In this document: positions 18,775 to 26,970 of the stretch, piece by piece | Layout: each line of letters begins with the position of its first letter | Numbering within the stretch: the first letter of the stretch is position 1 | Source of the DNA: Acidimicrobiales bacterium | Lineage (GTDB): Bacteria > Actinomycetota > Acidimicrobiia > Acidimicrobiales > Iamiaceae | DNA length: 64,000 bases | Direction of reading: 5' to 3' | NCBI GenBank assembly: GCA_030448105.1 | Contig: JAUJNP010000003.1 | Coordinates: 62,001-126,000 of the forward strand | Made by a program: the position numbers and the translations under genes | The notes under the pieces: model-generated | What the model was told of the DNA's origin: nothing | Databases searched by the model: none | What the model saw: the letters and a program-made list of their open reading frames with translations, nothing else

Positions 18775-19399
18775 GGACCCCACCGTGCGCGCCATCGCCG
18801 TCGCCGCTCGGGGCTTCATGCCGCCCGAGGAGGGCGACGCCCTCTACGCCGCCGGCCGGGACGCCGCCGCCGCCGTCCCGGGCAGCCCCTTCCTGGAGGT
18901 GGGCAGCTACTGCGGCCGGTCGTCGGTGTGGCTGGGGGCGGCGGCCCGGGAGGGAGGCACCGTGCTCTTCGCCCTCGACCACCACCGCGGCTCGGAGGAG
19001 AACCAGCCTGGGTGGGAGTGGCACGAGCCCGACCTCGTCGACCCTGCGGTGGGTCGGATCGACACGCTGCCGTGGTTCCGCCGCACTCTGCACGAAGCCG
19101 GCTTGGAGCCCCACGTGGTGGCGGTGGTGGGGGAGTCGCCGGCGGTCGCCGCCCACTGGGCCACCCCGCTGGCGCTCCTGTTCATCGACGGCGGCCACGG
19201 CCGCGAGCCCGCCCACCGCGACTACGACGGGTGGACGCCCCACGTGGCCGACGGCGGGCTCCTCTGCATCCACGACGTGTTCCCCGACCCCGCCGACGGC
19301 GGCCGCCCGCCCTATGAGATCTACTGCCGGGCCCTCGAGTCGGGCCGGTTCCGAGAGGAACGCGCCGTCGGCTCCCTTCGGGTCCTGCGCTGTCGGTAG
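18773..19399 (+). CDS. Class I SAM-dependent methyltransferase (Methyltransf_24-like)
   Basis: 208-residue Rossmann methyltransferase. Motif I is FLEVGSYCGRSSVWLGAAAR (near residues 43-62), the acidic end of strand 2 is in VLFALDHHRGSEENQ, and LALLFIDGGHGREPAHRDYD is the strand 4/5 signature of the Methyltransf_24/cephalosporin-hydroxylase-like group. It closes with GGLLCIHDVFPDPADGG. The acceptor is unknown; relatives occur in polysaccharide and natural-product loci. The ATG is shared as a CATG palindrome with the opposite-strand DUF2254 ATG. It is convergent with the acyl-CoA synthetase, with 6 bp between the stops. Confidence 0.85.
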   Translation: MDPTVRAIAVAARGFMPPEEGDALYAAGRDAAAAVPGSPFLEVGSYCGRSSVWLGAAAREGGTVLFALDHHRGSEENQPGWEWHEPDLVDPAVGRIDTLPWFRRTLHEAGLEPHVVAVVGESPAVAAHWATPLALLFIDGGHGREPAHRDYDGWTPHVADGGLLCIHDVFPDPADGGRPPYEIYCRALESGRFREERAVGSLRVLRCR

Positions 19400-19405
19400 C
19401 TGGGA

Positions 19406-20950
19406 TCAGATGATGCGGCTGGCTCCGTGGCCGGCCCAGTACTCGTCCTTCAGCAGGCGCTTGTAGAGCTTGCCGGTGGGCTGGCGGGGCAGCTCGGCCC
19501 GGAAGTCCACCGTGCGGGGACACTTCACGTCGGCCAGGCGTTCCCGGCACCAGGCGATCAGCTCCGCCTCGAGGGCGAGGCCGGCGTCGGCCATGTCGAG
19601 GGGCTGCACCACCGCCTTGACCGCCTCACCGAAGGTGTCGTCGGGGACTCCGATCACGGCCACGTCGGCCACCTTGGGGTGCACGGCGAGGGCGTTCTCG
19701 GCCTCCTGGGGGTACACGTTCACGGCCCCGGTGATGATCATGTGGGCCTTGCGGTCGGTGAGGAAGAGGAAGCCCTCGTCGTCGAGGTAGCCGATGTCGC
19801 CGAGGGTGGACCAGCCCGCCTCGTTGCGCGACGCCGCTGTCTTGCCCGGGTCGTTGTGGTACTCGAACTGGGCTCCGCCCGAGAACCAGATCGTGCCCGC
19901 GGTGCCGGGCGGGCACTCGGTGCCGTTGTCGTCGAGGATGTGCACGGCCGCGGTCAGGGGCCGCCCCACCGTGCCCGGGTGGGCCAGCCAGTCCTCGGCG
20001 TTGCAGTACACGAAGCCGTTGCCTTCGGTGCCGGCGTAGTACTCGTGCACGATCGGTCCGAACCACTCGATGATCTGCTGCTTCACCGGCACCGGACAGG
20101 GGGCGGCGGCGTGGATGATGGCCTCCATGGACGACACGTCGTAGCCGGCCCGCACCTCGGGCGGGAGCTGGAGCAGGCGGATGAACATGGTGGGCACCCA
20201 TTGGCTGTGGGTGACCCGGTGGCGCTCGATGGCGGCCAGGGCCGCCTCGGCGTCGAAGCGCTCCATGACCACCGCCGTGCCCCCGACCCGGTGCACCTGC
20301 ATGGTGAAGCGCAAGGGGGCGGAGTGGTAGAGCGGCGCCGGGGTCAGGTAGGTCATGTCGGCGTCGAAGCCGAACAGCACCTGGGCCAGCACCGTCAGCG
20401 GGCTGGGTGTGCCGAGGGGCTGGTCGGGCAGGGGCGTGGCCACCCCCTTGGGCTGGCCGGTGGTGCCCGAGGAGTAGAGCATGTCGATCCCCTCCACCCG
20501 GTCCTCACGAGGGGTGGGCGGCTGGGCGGCCACCGCCTCGTCGTAGTCGAGGTGGTGCTCGTCCTGGCCGTCGATCATGAGCCGCACCTCGACCCCGGGG
20601 GTGGCGTCGACGATGGCGCCCGCCGCCTCGGCGGTGGCGGCCGAGGCGATGAACGCCCGCGCCCCGCAATCTTCGACGATGTAGCCCATCTCGCCGGGGG
20701 TGAGGCGGGTGGAGCAGGCTGTGTACACCAGCCCGGCGTAGTGGGCGCCCCACGCCACCTCCAGGAAGCGGGGCGAGTTCTCCAGGCAGAACGCCACGTG
20801 GTCGCCGGGCCGGAGGCCGGTGGCGGTGAACAGGTTGGCCAGCCGGTTGGCGGCGGCGTCGAGCTCGGCGTAGGTGGTCACCGCGCCGGTGGCGGCCATG
20901 ACCACCGCCGGGTGTTCGGGTCGCGTCTCGACGTGGGCGCCGGGGAACAT
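19406..20950 (-). CDS. AMP-dependent acyl-CoA synthetase/ligase
   Basis: 514-residue ANL-superfamily enzyme activating a carboxylate to acyl-adenylate and acyl-CoA. The P-loop is DMLYSSGTTGQPKGVATP (near residue 163), A5 is HEYYAGTEGNGF, A7 is GDIGYLDDEGFLFLTDRKAH and A10 is PRQPTGKLYKRLLKDEYW with the catalytic Lys. The N-terminus (MFPGAHVETRPEHPAVVMAA) matches FadD-type enzymes of actinobacteria, so a fatty or steroid-derived acid is the likely substrate. The ATG is supported by TACGGT 8 nt upstream although the frame is open far beyond. A palindromic repeat abuts that promoter. Confidence 0.92.
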   Translation of the reverse strand: MFPGAHVETRPEHPAVVMAATGAVTTYAELDAAANRLANLFTATGLRPGDHVAFCLENSPRFLEVAWGAHYAGLVYTACSTRLTPGEMGYIVEDCGARAFIASAATAEAAGAIVDATPGVEVRLMIDGQDEHHLDYDEAVAAQPPTPREDRVEGIDMLYSSGTTGQPKGVATPLPDQPLGTPSPLTVLAQVLFGFDADMTYLTPAPLYHSAPLRFTMQVHRVGGTAVVMERFDAEAALAAIERHRVTHSQWVPTMFIRLLQLPPEVRAGYDVSSMEAIIHAAAPCPVPVKQQIIEWFGPIVHEYYAGTEGNGFVYCNAEDWLAHPGTVGRPLTAAVHILDDNGTECPPGTAGTIWFSGGAQFEYHNDPGKTAASRNEAGWSTLGDIGYLDDEGFLFLTDRKAHMIITGAVNVYPQEAENALAVHPKVADVAVIGVPDDTFGEAVKAVVQPLDMADAGLALEAELIAWCRERLADVKCPRTVDFRAELPRQPTGKLYKRLLKDEYWAGHGASRII

Positions 20951-20958
20951 GGCCGGGG

Positions 20959-20964
20959 ACCGTA
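20959..20964 (-). promoter_or_regulatory. -10 hexamer TACGGT, leaderless promoter of acyl-CoA synthetase
   Basis: Minus-strand TACGGT, 8 nt before the ATG at 20950, directly joined to the end of the palindromic repeat at 20965. Confidence 0.5.
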
Positions 20965-21024
20965 CCGCCCCCACCTTCTTGGCGCGATTACGCCTCGGTT
21001 CCAGGGGCTGATCGCGCCAATTTC
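20965..21024. repeat. Palindromic dispersed repeat, copy D (intergenic)
   Basis: Read on the minus strand, this 60-bp block begins GAAATTGGCGCGAT and ends AATCGCGCCAAGAAGGTG followed by GGGGCGG. Ten-base inverted arms (TTGGCGCGAT) lie at 20979-20988 and 21011-21020. The outer 14 bases on one side and about 25 on the other match the copy at 45863-45923, while the interior differs. It fills most of the 86-bp gap between the toroid protein stop and the acyl-CoA synthetase promoter. Confidence 0.75.
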
Positions 21025-21036
21025 GGCCTTGGGGGA

Positions 21037-22092
21037 TCAGTCGGAGAGCTCGACGGGGTCGGTGAGGGGGGCCAGAAGGGTCTCGTGGTCCACGAAGAGG
21101 GCCGAGGCCGGGCTCGTGCCGGCCAAGGCGTCGGCCGCCAGGACCACCGACGCGGCCGTGTAGGTGGACTGCTCCCCGCCGGGGAAGTGGACGCCCTCGG
21201 GGTACACGGTGCCCGTCCAGTAGCGCCCGTCGGGCTCGCGCTCCTGCTGGGCCCAGGTGAAGAGGCGCTCCGCGGTGGCTCGGTCGCCGAGGGAGAGGTG
21301 GGCCAGAGCGCACTCGCAGGTCTCGGCCACCGTGACCCACGGCCGGTCCGACACGCAGCGCACGCCCCTGCCCTCCATCACGAAGGCGGCCCGCCGCGCG
21401 GCCAGGCGTTCGCGACCGGCCGCCCCGGTGACCACCCCGGTGAGCACCGGGTAGTACCAGTCCATCGCCCAGCGGTGCTTGGGGGCGAAGGCGTCGGGCT
21501 CGCTGCGGATGACGTGGGCCAACCGGGCCACCGCCTCGTCCCATGCCGGGCGCTCGGAACCGACCTGGTGGGCGACAGCGACGGCGCAACGCAGGCTGTG
21601 GCAGATGCTCGACGAACCGGTGAGCAGGGCGAAGGACCATGGGGTGCCGTCGGCGTGGCGGGCCCAGAGCACCTCGCCCCGCTCGGTCTGCAGGTCGAGC
21701 ACGAAGCTGACCGCCCGGTCGACCACGGGCCACATCACCTCGAGGAAGCCGGTGTCCTTGGTGAGCAGCCAGTGGTGCCACACCCCGGTGGCGACGTAGG
21801 CGATCACGTTGGCGTCGAGCTTGTCCTGCTCGACCCGATCGGCCAGGTAGTACTGGTGCCAGGAGCCGTCCGGACGTTGCATGCCCACCAGCCAGTCGTA
21901 GGCCCGCTCGGCCTCGGCGATGCGGTCCCCCAGGGCAAGGGCCATGGCCGCTTCCACGTGGTTCCACGGGTCGGCGTGGCCACCGGGGAACCACGGCACC
22001 ATCCCCGACGGAAGCTGCCACTCGGCGATGGCATCCACCGTGGCCTGCACCTCGGCCGAGCTCACCACTCCCTCCACCTCGGGCGCGCTCAT
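21037..22092 (-). CDS. Alpha/alpha-toroid protein (prenyltransferase/glucoamylase-like fold)
   Basis: 351-residue soluble protein built of repeated helical pairs, in the six-hairpin glycosidase or terpene-cyclase-like toroid class. Diagnostic stretches are YDWLVGMQRPDGSWHQYYLA (near residue 61), ANVIAYVATGVWHHWLLT, a DGTPWSFALLTGSSSICHSL segment and REPDGRYWTGTVYPEGVHFP (near 300). The M-Q-x-x-D-G-S-W and E-x-D-G-x-Y-W repeats resemble polyprenyl cyclases, but no DxDD or DDxD catalytic motif is obvious. A glycan-related role fits better because the gene is the last of an operon with a GT4 glycosyltransferase and a methyltransferase, overlapping the latter by 4 bp. Activity is not established. 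Confidence 0.75.
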   Translation of the reverse strand: MSAPEVEGVVSSAEVQATVDAIAEWQLPSGMVPWFPGGHADPWNHVEAAMALALGDRIAEAERAYDWLVGMQRPDGSWHQYYLADRVEQDKLDANVIAYVATGVWHHWLLTKDTGFLEVMWPVVDRAVSFVLDLQTERGEVLWARHADGTPWSFALLTGSSSICHSLRCAVAVAHQVGSERPAWDEAVARLAHVIRSEPDAFAPKHRWAMDWYYPVLTGVVTGAAGRERLAARRAAFVMEGRGVRCVSDRPWVTVAETCECALAHLSLGDRATAERLFTWAQQEREPDGRYWTGTVYPEGVHFPGGEQSTYTAASVVLAADALAGTSPASALFVDHETLLAPLTDPVELSD

Positions 22093-22880
22093 TGGTTGGC
22101 GCCGCTGGTGACAGCGGCGCTCGTGGAGGAGGGCGGGGTTGGGGCCCCGCCCGGGCGAGGTGGCACGGGCTTGCGGGCGTAGACGACGAGGCTCTTGCCG
22201 AGGACCGGGTTGAGCAGCTTCTCGGTCCAGCGGGTGAGCTTCGGTGCCCGGGAGATGTCCCACACCAGGAGGCGGTGGTAGGCCCGCACGAGCCGATGGT
22301 CGTCGTCGGCGGGGCCCACCGCGCACCGGAGCCACCAGAAGGGCGAGTGCAGGGCGTGGGCGTGGTGGGCGGCCCCCGGCGCCAAGCCGGCGTCGCGGAG
22401 GCGCCGGCGCAGCCCGGCCTCGGTGAAGATGCGCACGTGGCCCCCCGCCACGAACGGGGCGTGGTACTCCTCGGACAAGGCCCAGCAGATCCGCTCCGGC
22501 AGCCAGGTGGGGACGGTGACGGCGACGGTGCCCCCGGGCTTGAGCACCCGGAACAGCTCGGCGGCGGCGGCCTCGTCGTCGGGGATGTGCTCCAGCACCT
22601 CGCTGGCGATGATGCGGTCGAAGGTGTCGTCGGGGAACGGCAGGCGGGTGCCGTCGCCGTTGACCGCCGCCGCCAAGCCGGTGCTGGGTGCCTCCCCGGC
22701 CTCCACCATCGCCGCCAACAGCCCCGCCACGTCCTTCAGCTCGCCGGCGTCGTAGTCCACCGCCACCACCCGGGCCCGGCGGCGGAAAGACTCGAAGGCG
22801 TGGCGGCCGGCGCCCGCGCCCATGTCGAGCAGCAGGTGGCCGGGCTCCAGCCCGAGGCGCGCGTAGTCGACGGTGAGCAC
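22089..22880 (-). CDS. Class I SAM-dependent methyltransferase
   Basis: 263-residue methyltransferase with motif I HLLLDMGAGAGRHAFESFRR (near residue 14), ARVVAVDYDAGELKDV for strand 2, DTFDRIIASEVLEHIPDDEA (motif II, near 90) and LKPGGTVAVTVPTWLPERIC. The C-terminal third (ALHSPFWWLRCAVGPADDDH) resembles methyltransferases found next to GT4 enzymes in actinobacteria, such as those of mycobacterial methylated polysaccharide loci. That parallel is from memory and should be tested. The GTG at 22880 lies 8 bp after the GT4 stop, and the TGA overlaps the next ATG. The Pro-rich tail is low complexity. Confidence 0.87.
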   Translation of the reverse strand: MLTVDYARLGLEPGHLLLDMGAGAGRHAFESFRRRARVVAVDYDAGELKDVAGLLAAMVEAGEAPSTGLAAAVNGDGTRLPFPDDTFDRIIASEVLEHIPDDEAAAAELFRVLKPGGTVAVTVPTWLPERICWALSEEYHAPFVAGGHVRIFTEAGLRRRLRDAGLAPGAAHHAHALHSPFWWLRCAVGPADDDHRLVRAYHRLLVWDISRAPKLTRWTEKLLNPVLGKSLVVYARKPVPPRPGGAPTPPSSTSAAVTSGANQ

Positions 22881-22888
22881 CCGGGCCG

Positions 22889-24148
22889 CTATCGCTCTCG
22901 GTGCTCGGCCAGCAGGGCGCGGTACTGGGCGGCGGTGCGCTCGGCGGTGTGGCGCCAGCTCCACTGGTCGATCACCCGCTGGCGGGCGGCCGCCCCGATC
23001 CGGGCTCGCAGGGCAGGGTCGGCGAGGGCGCCGCGGATGCGCACGGCCAGGGCGTCGGCGTCGCCCGGGGCCACCAGCAGGGCGGTCTCGCCGTCGGCGC
23101 CGACCACGTCGGGCTGCGCGCCGCCGGGGGTGGCCACCACCGGCACGCCGCACGCCATGGCCTCGATGGCGGGGAGCGAGAACCCCTCGTAGAGCGACGG
23201 CACCACCGCCAGCTCGGCCTCGGAGTAGAGCTCCACGATGCGCTCGTCGGGCACGCCGGTGACGAACTCGACCACATCGGTGAGGCCGAGCCGCTCGATG
23301 GTGTCGGCCGAGCGGCCACCCTCCTTCTTGCGGCCGATCACCGTGAGATGGATGTCGTCGCGCTCGGTGCGGAGCTTGGCCACCGCCTCCAGCAGGAACG
23401 AGAGGCCCTTCATGGCCACATCGGCGCTGGCAGTGGTGATGAGGTGCCCCGGACGGCGGGTGACGGTGTCGACCGGGCGGAACCGCTCGGGGTCGACCCC
23501 GACGGGCACCACGTGCATGCGCTCCCGGGGCACCTTGTGGTCGCGGACGATGTCCTCGAAGGAGTTCTCCGACACGGTGATGACCCGTTCGAGGCGGCGG
23601 GCCACCGCCGTCTGCATGCGGGTGAAGGAGTACCAGCGGGCCAGGGTGACTCGGCGGTAGAGGCTCTCGGCGTGCTCGATCTCCAGGCGCCGGTCGACGG
23701 TGATGGGGTGGTGGATGGTGGCGATGACCGGGAAGCCAAGGCGCTGGAGCGCGAGGACGCCCCAGCCGAGGCTCTGGTTGTCGTGCACCACGTCGAAGTC
23801 GTCGCGCCGTCCCCGTAGCGCACCGAACGCCCGCAGCGAAAAGGCCAGGGGCTCGGGGAAGGAGCCGAAGGAGAAGGCAGTGACCTCGGCCAGGTCGGCG
23901 AGGGTCTTCAGCTCCCACAGGCCCGGCATGCGCATGGGGAAGTGGTCGTTGTAGATGTCGAGGCTCTGCAACTTGTGCAGGGGCACCCGGGGGTCGAGGT
24001 CGGGGTAGGGCTGGCCGGAGAACACCTCCACGTGATGGCCGAGGTCGGCCAACGCCTTGGCCAACTGGCGGGTGTAGATGCCCTGGCCGCCCACGTGGGG
24101 CTTGCCCCGGTAGGTGAGGAGCGCGATGCGCAGGGGGCGGTCCGCCAT
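22889..24148 (-). CDS. Glycosyltransferase family 4 (GT-B fold)
   Basis: 419-residue retaining glycosyltransferase. The N-terminal domain opens LRIALLTYRGKPHVGGQGIY, the sugar-acceptor glycine loop of GT4. DFDVVHDNQSLGWGVLALQR and PVIATIHHPITVDRRLE follow, and RVITVSENSFEDI begins the linker. The donor-site signature is PSLYEGFSLPAIEAMACGVP (near residue 318), with the E-x7-E motif. The acceptor could be a phosphatidyl-inositol mannoside or a storage glycan; neither can be read here. The ATG at 24148 has a GGGGAGG ribosome site, while a TTG at 24187 would add 13 residues. It is first gene of the GT4-methyltransferase-toroid operon. Confidence 0.9.
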   Translation of the reverse strand: MADRPLRIALLTYRGKPHVGGQGIYTRQLAKALADLGHHVEVFSGQPYPDLDPRVPLHKLQSLDIYNDHFPMRMPGLWELKTLADLAEVTAFSFGSFPEPLAFSLRAFGALRGRRDDFDVVHDNQSLGWGVLALQRLGFPVIATIHHPITVDRRLEIEHAESLYRRVTLARWYSFTRMQTAVARRLERVITVSENSFEDIVRDHKVPRERMHVVPVGVDPERFRPVDTVTRRPGHLITTASADVAMKGLSFLLEAVAKLRTERDDIHLTVIGRKKEGGRSADTIERLGLTDVVEFVTGVPDERIVELYSEAELAVVPSLYEGFSLPAIEAMACGVPVVATPGGAQPDVVGADGETALLVAPGDADALAVRIRGALADPALRARIGAAARQRVIDQWSWRHTAERTAAQYRALLAEHRER

Positions 24149-24202
24149 GGGGCCGAAAGCCTCCCCGGTGCCTGACTCGCCGGTCAAGTGCGCTCGGCCG
24201 GC

Positions 24203-24982
24203 TCAGTTGCGGGTGAGATGGTCGCCCACGGCGACGGGGCCCCGGGCCGCCACCGTGGCGTACACGCCGAGGTTGTTGTCGTGGTGGTCGCGTAGGGCGG
24301 CGGCCACGCCGGTGTCCCGCGGCAGACCGGGCTGGGCGCGGCTGGGCATGGGGCAGCGCACCGTCGGCATCAGCACGTGGAGCCCGACTCCCCCCAGGAC
24401 CAGGTCCTCTCCGACCCACTGGTCCTCCACGAAGCCATCCCTGGAGCCCGCATCCACCGGCTCCAACAGGGCGGTGGGCCGGAAGCGGCGCACGTCCCAG
24501 TCGCCGTCGGGGTGCAGGGCCCGGGCGGCGGCCAGGCTGGCGGTGGTGACCAGGTGGGCCGAGGCGAGGTCGAGGAAGGTGCCGTCGGGACACGCCCACT
24601 CGAAGGTGTCGCGGTCGGGGTGCTCGATGTCGAAGCTCATCTCGAAGGCCCGGGGGGCGCCGTCGTCGGCCCGGGCCAGGTGGACGGGCGGGCCCAGCCA
24701 GGCCGACAGCGCGCCGTGGACCGCGGGGTCGTCCGCCGCGTGCTCGGTGCCGTCGGGGAGGGTGATGGTGACCGCGCCGTCGGGGCCGGTGCGGGCGGCC
24801 GCCTCGAGGAGGGCGCCGTGGCGCTTGGCGGTGAGCACTTCGCCGGTGGCCGCGTCGCGCACGGCGTAGCGGCGGTCCCCGTCCAGGCTGGCCGGCCCCA
24901 GCACGCCCGCCGGTACGGCCTCGCCCTGGAGCGACTTCACCGGGTAGCGCCACAACCCGATCACCGTCGCCAGCACGTCCAT
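24203..24982 (-). CDS. MOSC domain-containing protein
   Basis: 259-residue protein with an N-terminal beta-barrel domain (VIGLWRYPVKSLQGEAVPAG) and a MOSC domain, the fold of the molybdenum cofactor sulfurase C-terminus and of mARC/YcbX-type reductases. DGDRRYAVRDAATGEVLTAK is typical of the N-terminal part, and VLMPTVRCPMPSRAQPGLPR near residue 211 contains the conserved Cys expected to ligate Mo in mARC-type enzymes. The role may be Mo-dependent reduction of N-hydroxylated compounds or sulfur transfer. A leaderless promoter lies 7 nt upstream. Confidence 0.88.
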   Translation of the reverse strand: MDVLATVIGLWRYPVKSLQGEAVPAGVLGPASLDGDRRYAVRDAATGEVLTAKRHGALLEAAARTGPDGAVTITLPDGTEHAADDPAVHGALSAWLGPPVHLARADDGAPRAFEMSFDIEHPDRDTFEWACPDGTFLDLASAHLVTTASLAAARALHPDGDWDVRRFRPTALLEPVDAGSRDGFVEDQWVGEDLVLGGVGLHVLMPTVRCPMPSRAQPGLPRDTGVAAALRDHHDNNLGVYATVAARGPVAVGDHLTRN

Positions 24983-24989
24983 CGCCGGG

Positions 24990-24995
24990 ACGCTA
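24990..24995 (-). promoter_or_regulatory. -10 hexamer TAGCGT, leaderless promoter of MOSC gene
   Basis: Minus-strand TAGCGT, 7 nt before the ATG at 24982. The same hexamer and spacing serve the PAC2 gene. Confidence 0.55.
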
Positions 24996-25012
24996 CTGCG
25001 GGCGCTGGCTGG

Positions 25013-25636
25013 TCACGGACGACGGGCGAGGGTGGCGGCGGCGGCCACTGCCGTGGCCACGTGCCAGCCGGCGTGGGGCTGGAACGGCGACATCGGCCAG
25101 CACAGGGGCCCGCCGGTGCGTCCGAGCACGAAGAGGGCGGCGCCGAGCCCCAGGGCCGCCAGCGCCACCCGGTCGGTGACGGTCCTAGGGCCCGCCCGGC
25201 GCCGTCGGCGCGCCAACTCCTCAGCCGCCACCGCGACGGCCAGCCCGCCGTGCACGGCCGGCGCGACCCCCGGGGCGGCCATGGCCATACCGGTAACAGC
25301 GACACCGGTCGCGACGATGAGCAGCACCCCGCCGAGGCGGCGGACGCCGGACCCGGCGGCGTGGAGCAGCACCACCACCAGGAGCGCCGAGATGGAGGCG
25401 TCGTGGGCGGCGTCGGCCCACGCGGGCTGCGGTCCGTGGTACGCCGCGCTCCCCAGGGCCACGAGGGCCAGGGCCACCGCCCCGGCGAGGGTGACCGGCG
25501 GCAGCCGGCCCGCCGGTACGCGGCGGGTCAGGACGTAGGCGGCGGCGACCAGGTAGGCCGCGCTCGACCAGGCGTTGGCCGGCTGGGCCAGCCAGCCCTG
25601 GCGCAACAGCTCGCAGTCCGACGCCCCCATGGCCAC
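25013..25636 (-). CDS. CREST/ceramidase-like integral membrane protein
   Basis: 207-residue protein with about six or seven hydrophobic helices. Polar residues follow the alkaline ceramidase/PAQR (CREST) pattern: an early [20 protein letters not shown], a Ser-His-containing GSAAYHGPQPAWADAAHDAS (near residue 62), and a final PFQPHAGWHVATA with paired His (near 181-187). These His/Asp residues form a zinc site in characterised members, so a membrane amide or ester hydrolase is possible. The CREST match rests on spacing of the polar residues and is the least secure point. It lies between the MOSC and DUF445 genes on the same strand. Confidence 0.7.
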   Translation of the reverse strand: MAMGASDCELLRQGWLAQPANAWSSAAYLVAAAYVLTRRVPAGRLPPVTLAGAVALALVALGSAAYHGPQPAWADAAHDASISALLVVVLLHAAGSGVRRLGGVLLIVATGVAVTGMAMAAPGVAPAVHGGLAVAVAAEELARRRRRAGPRTVTDRVALAALGLGAALFVLGRTGGPLCWPMSPFQPHAGWHVATAVAAAATLARRP

Positions 25637-25697
25637 CCAGAGGGTGCCAGACCCGGCGGCGGGGCGCGGTGGGCGGGATCGCCGCCGTCAGCTCCGG

Positions 25698-26963
25698 CTA
25701 GAACACCAGCCGGCTGAACGTGTGGATCACCAGGCCGGCCAGGCCGCCGACGATGGTGCCGTTGATGCGGATGAACTGGAGGTCGCGGCCGACCTGGAGC
25801 TCGATGCGGCGGGTGGAGTCCTCGGGGTCCCAGCGGGCGACGGTGGCGGCGATGAGGTCGCCCACCTCGCCCCGCGACTGCTCCACCAGGCCCACCGCCG
25901 CCGACACCACCCAGTCGTCCACCTTGGCCTGCAGCGACGGGTCGTCGCGCAGGCGCTCGCCGAACGACACTACCCCGGCCTCTATGCGCCGGCGGAGCTG
26001 CGAGGAGGGGTCGGCGCTGCGCTCGAGGAGGGCCCCCTTGAGGTCGGTCCACACCGACGCCGACCACGCCCGCACCGACGGATGGGCCAGCAGCTCCTCC
26101 TTCAGCTCCTCGGCCCGGGCCTGGGCCTCGGGGGAGGCCTTGAGGTCGGCCGCCAGCTCCGCCACTCGTTGGTCGAAGTGGGCCCGGAGCTCGTGGCGGG
26201 GGTCGGCCGCCACCTCGGCTATGAGTCGCTGCACGACTCCGAAGGCCTTCTCGAAGACCCGGTCGTCCACCGAGTCGGGGACCCACCAAGGCGACTCGCG
26301 GGCCAGGAGGTCGCGCAGGGTCTTCCGGTTGACTTCGAGGGTCTCGCCCACCCGGCGCAGCGCGGCCGAGAGGAGCTGCTGGTGGCGGCCGTCGGCGATG
26401 GCGATGTCGAGGCCCCGTCCGAGCAGGGGACCGGCCGGGGTGGCCCGCACCTTGCGGGCGACCGCCGTCTCGATCGCCTCCTGGACCTCGTCGTCGCGGA
26501 GCGCCTCCAGCAGGCTGCGGATGACGGTGGCCGACTGCTCGCCCACCCGGGCGGCGTTGGCCGGCTGGGCCAGCCAGGCGCCCAGGCGGGCGGCCATGGG
26601 GGTGCCCCGGAGCTTCTCGGAGACCACCTCCCGGGTGAGGAAGTTGGTCTCCACGAAGGTGCCGAGACCACGGCCGATCTCGTCCTTGCGGGTGGGGATG
26701 ATGGCGGTGTGGGGGATGGGCAGCCGGAGAGGGTGCCGGAAGAGCGCGGTCACCGCGAACCAGTCGGCCAGGGCGCCGACCATGGCCGCCTCGGCCGTGG
26801 CCCGCACGTAGCCGAGCCAGTCGTGGTCGCCCTCCAGCGCCCGGGCCACCGCGAACACGAGCGTGGCCGCCACCAGGAACCCGGTGGCGGTGCGCTTCAT
26901 GGCCCTCAGGTCGCGGGCCCGCTCCTCCTCGTCGAGGGCGGCCACGGCCGCCGCGCCGGGCAT
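25698..26963 (-). CDS. DUF445-family membrane-associated protein
   Basis: 421-residue DUF445 (YheB/YjiN-like) protein. An N-terminal membrane helix ([18 protein letters not shown]) is followed by [38 protein letters not shown], the strongest family signature (near residues 61-98). The remainder is long helical and coiled, with repeated charged segments. A hydrophobic C-terminus ([20 protein letters not shown]) suggests a second membrane anchor, typical for this family. Function is unknown. An alternative ATG 21 codons in would remove an acidic tail. The aldose epimerase gene upstream ends 7 bp before the start. Confidence 0.87.
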   Translation of the reverse strand: MPGAAAVAALDEEERARDLRAMKRTATGFLVAATLVFAVARALEGDHDWLGYVRATAEAAMVGALADWFAVTALFRHPLRLPIPHTAIIPTRKDEIGRGLGTFVETNFLTREVVSEKLRGTPMAARLGAWLAQPANAARVGEQSATVIRSLLEALRDDEVQEAIETAVARKVRATPAGPLLGRGLDIAIADGRHQQLLSAALRRVGETLEVNRKTLRDLLARESPWWVPDSVDDRVFEKAFGVVQRLIAEVAADPRHELRAHFDQRVAELAADLKASPEAQARAEELKEELLAHPSVRAWSASVWTDLKGALLERSADPSSQLRRRIEAGVVSFGERLRDDPSLQAKVDDWVVSAAVGLVEQSRGEVGDLIAATVARWDPEDSTRRIELQVGRDLQFIRINGTIVGGLAGLVIHTFSRLVF

Positions 26964-26970
26964 GGGCGCC

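Noticed and set aside
21037-22092. Squalene/hopene cyclase-type terpene enzyme
   Set aside because: Helical repeats resemble the fold, but no DxDD or QW-motif array is visible, and the operon partners are glycan enzymes.
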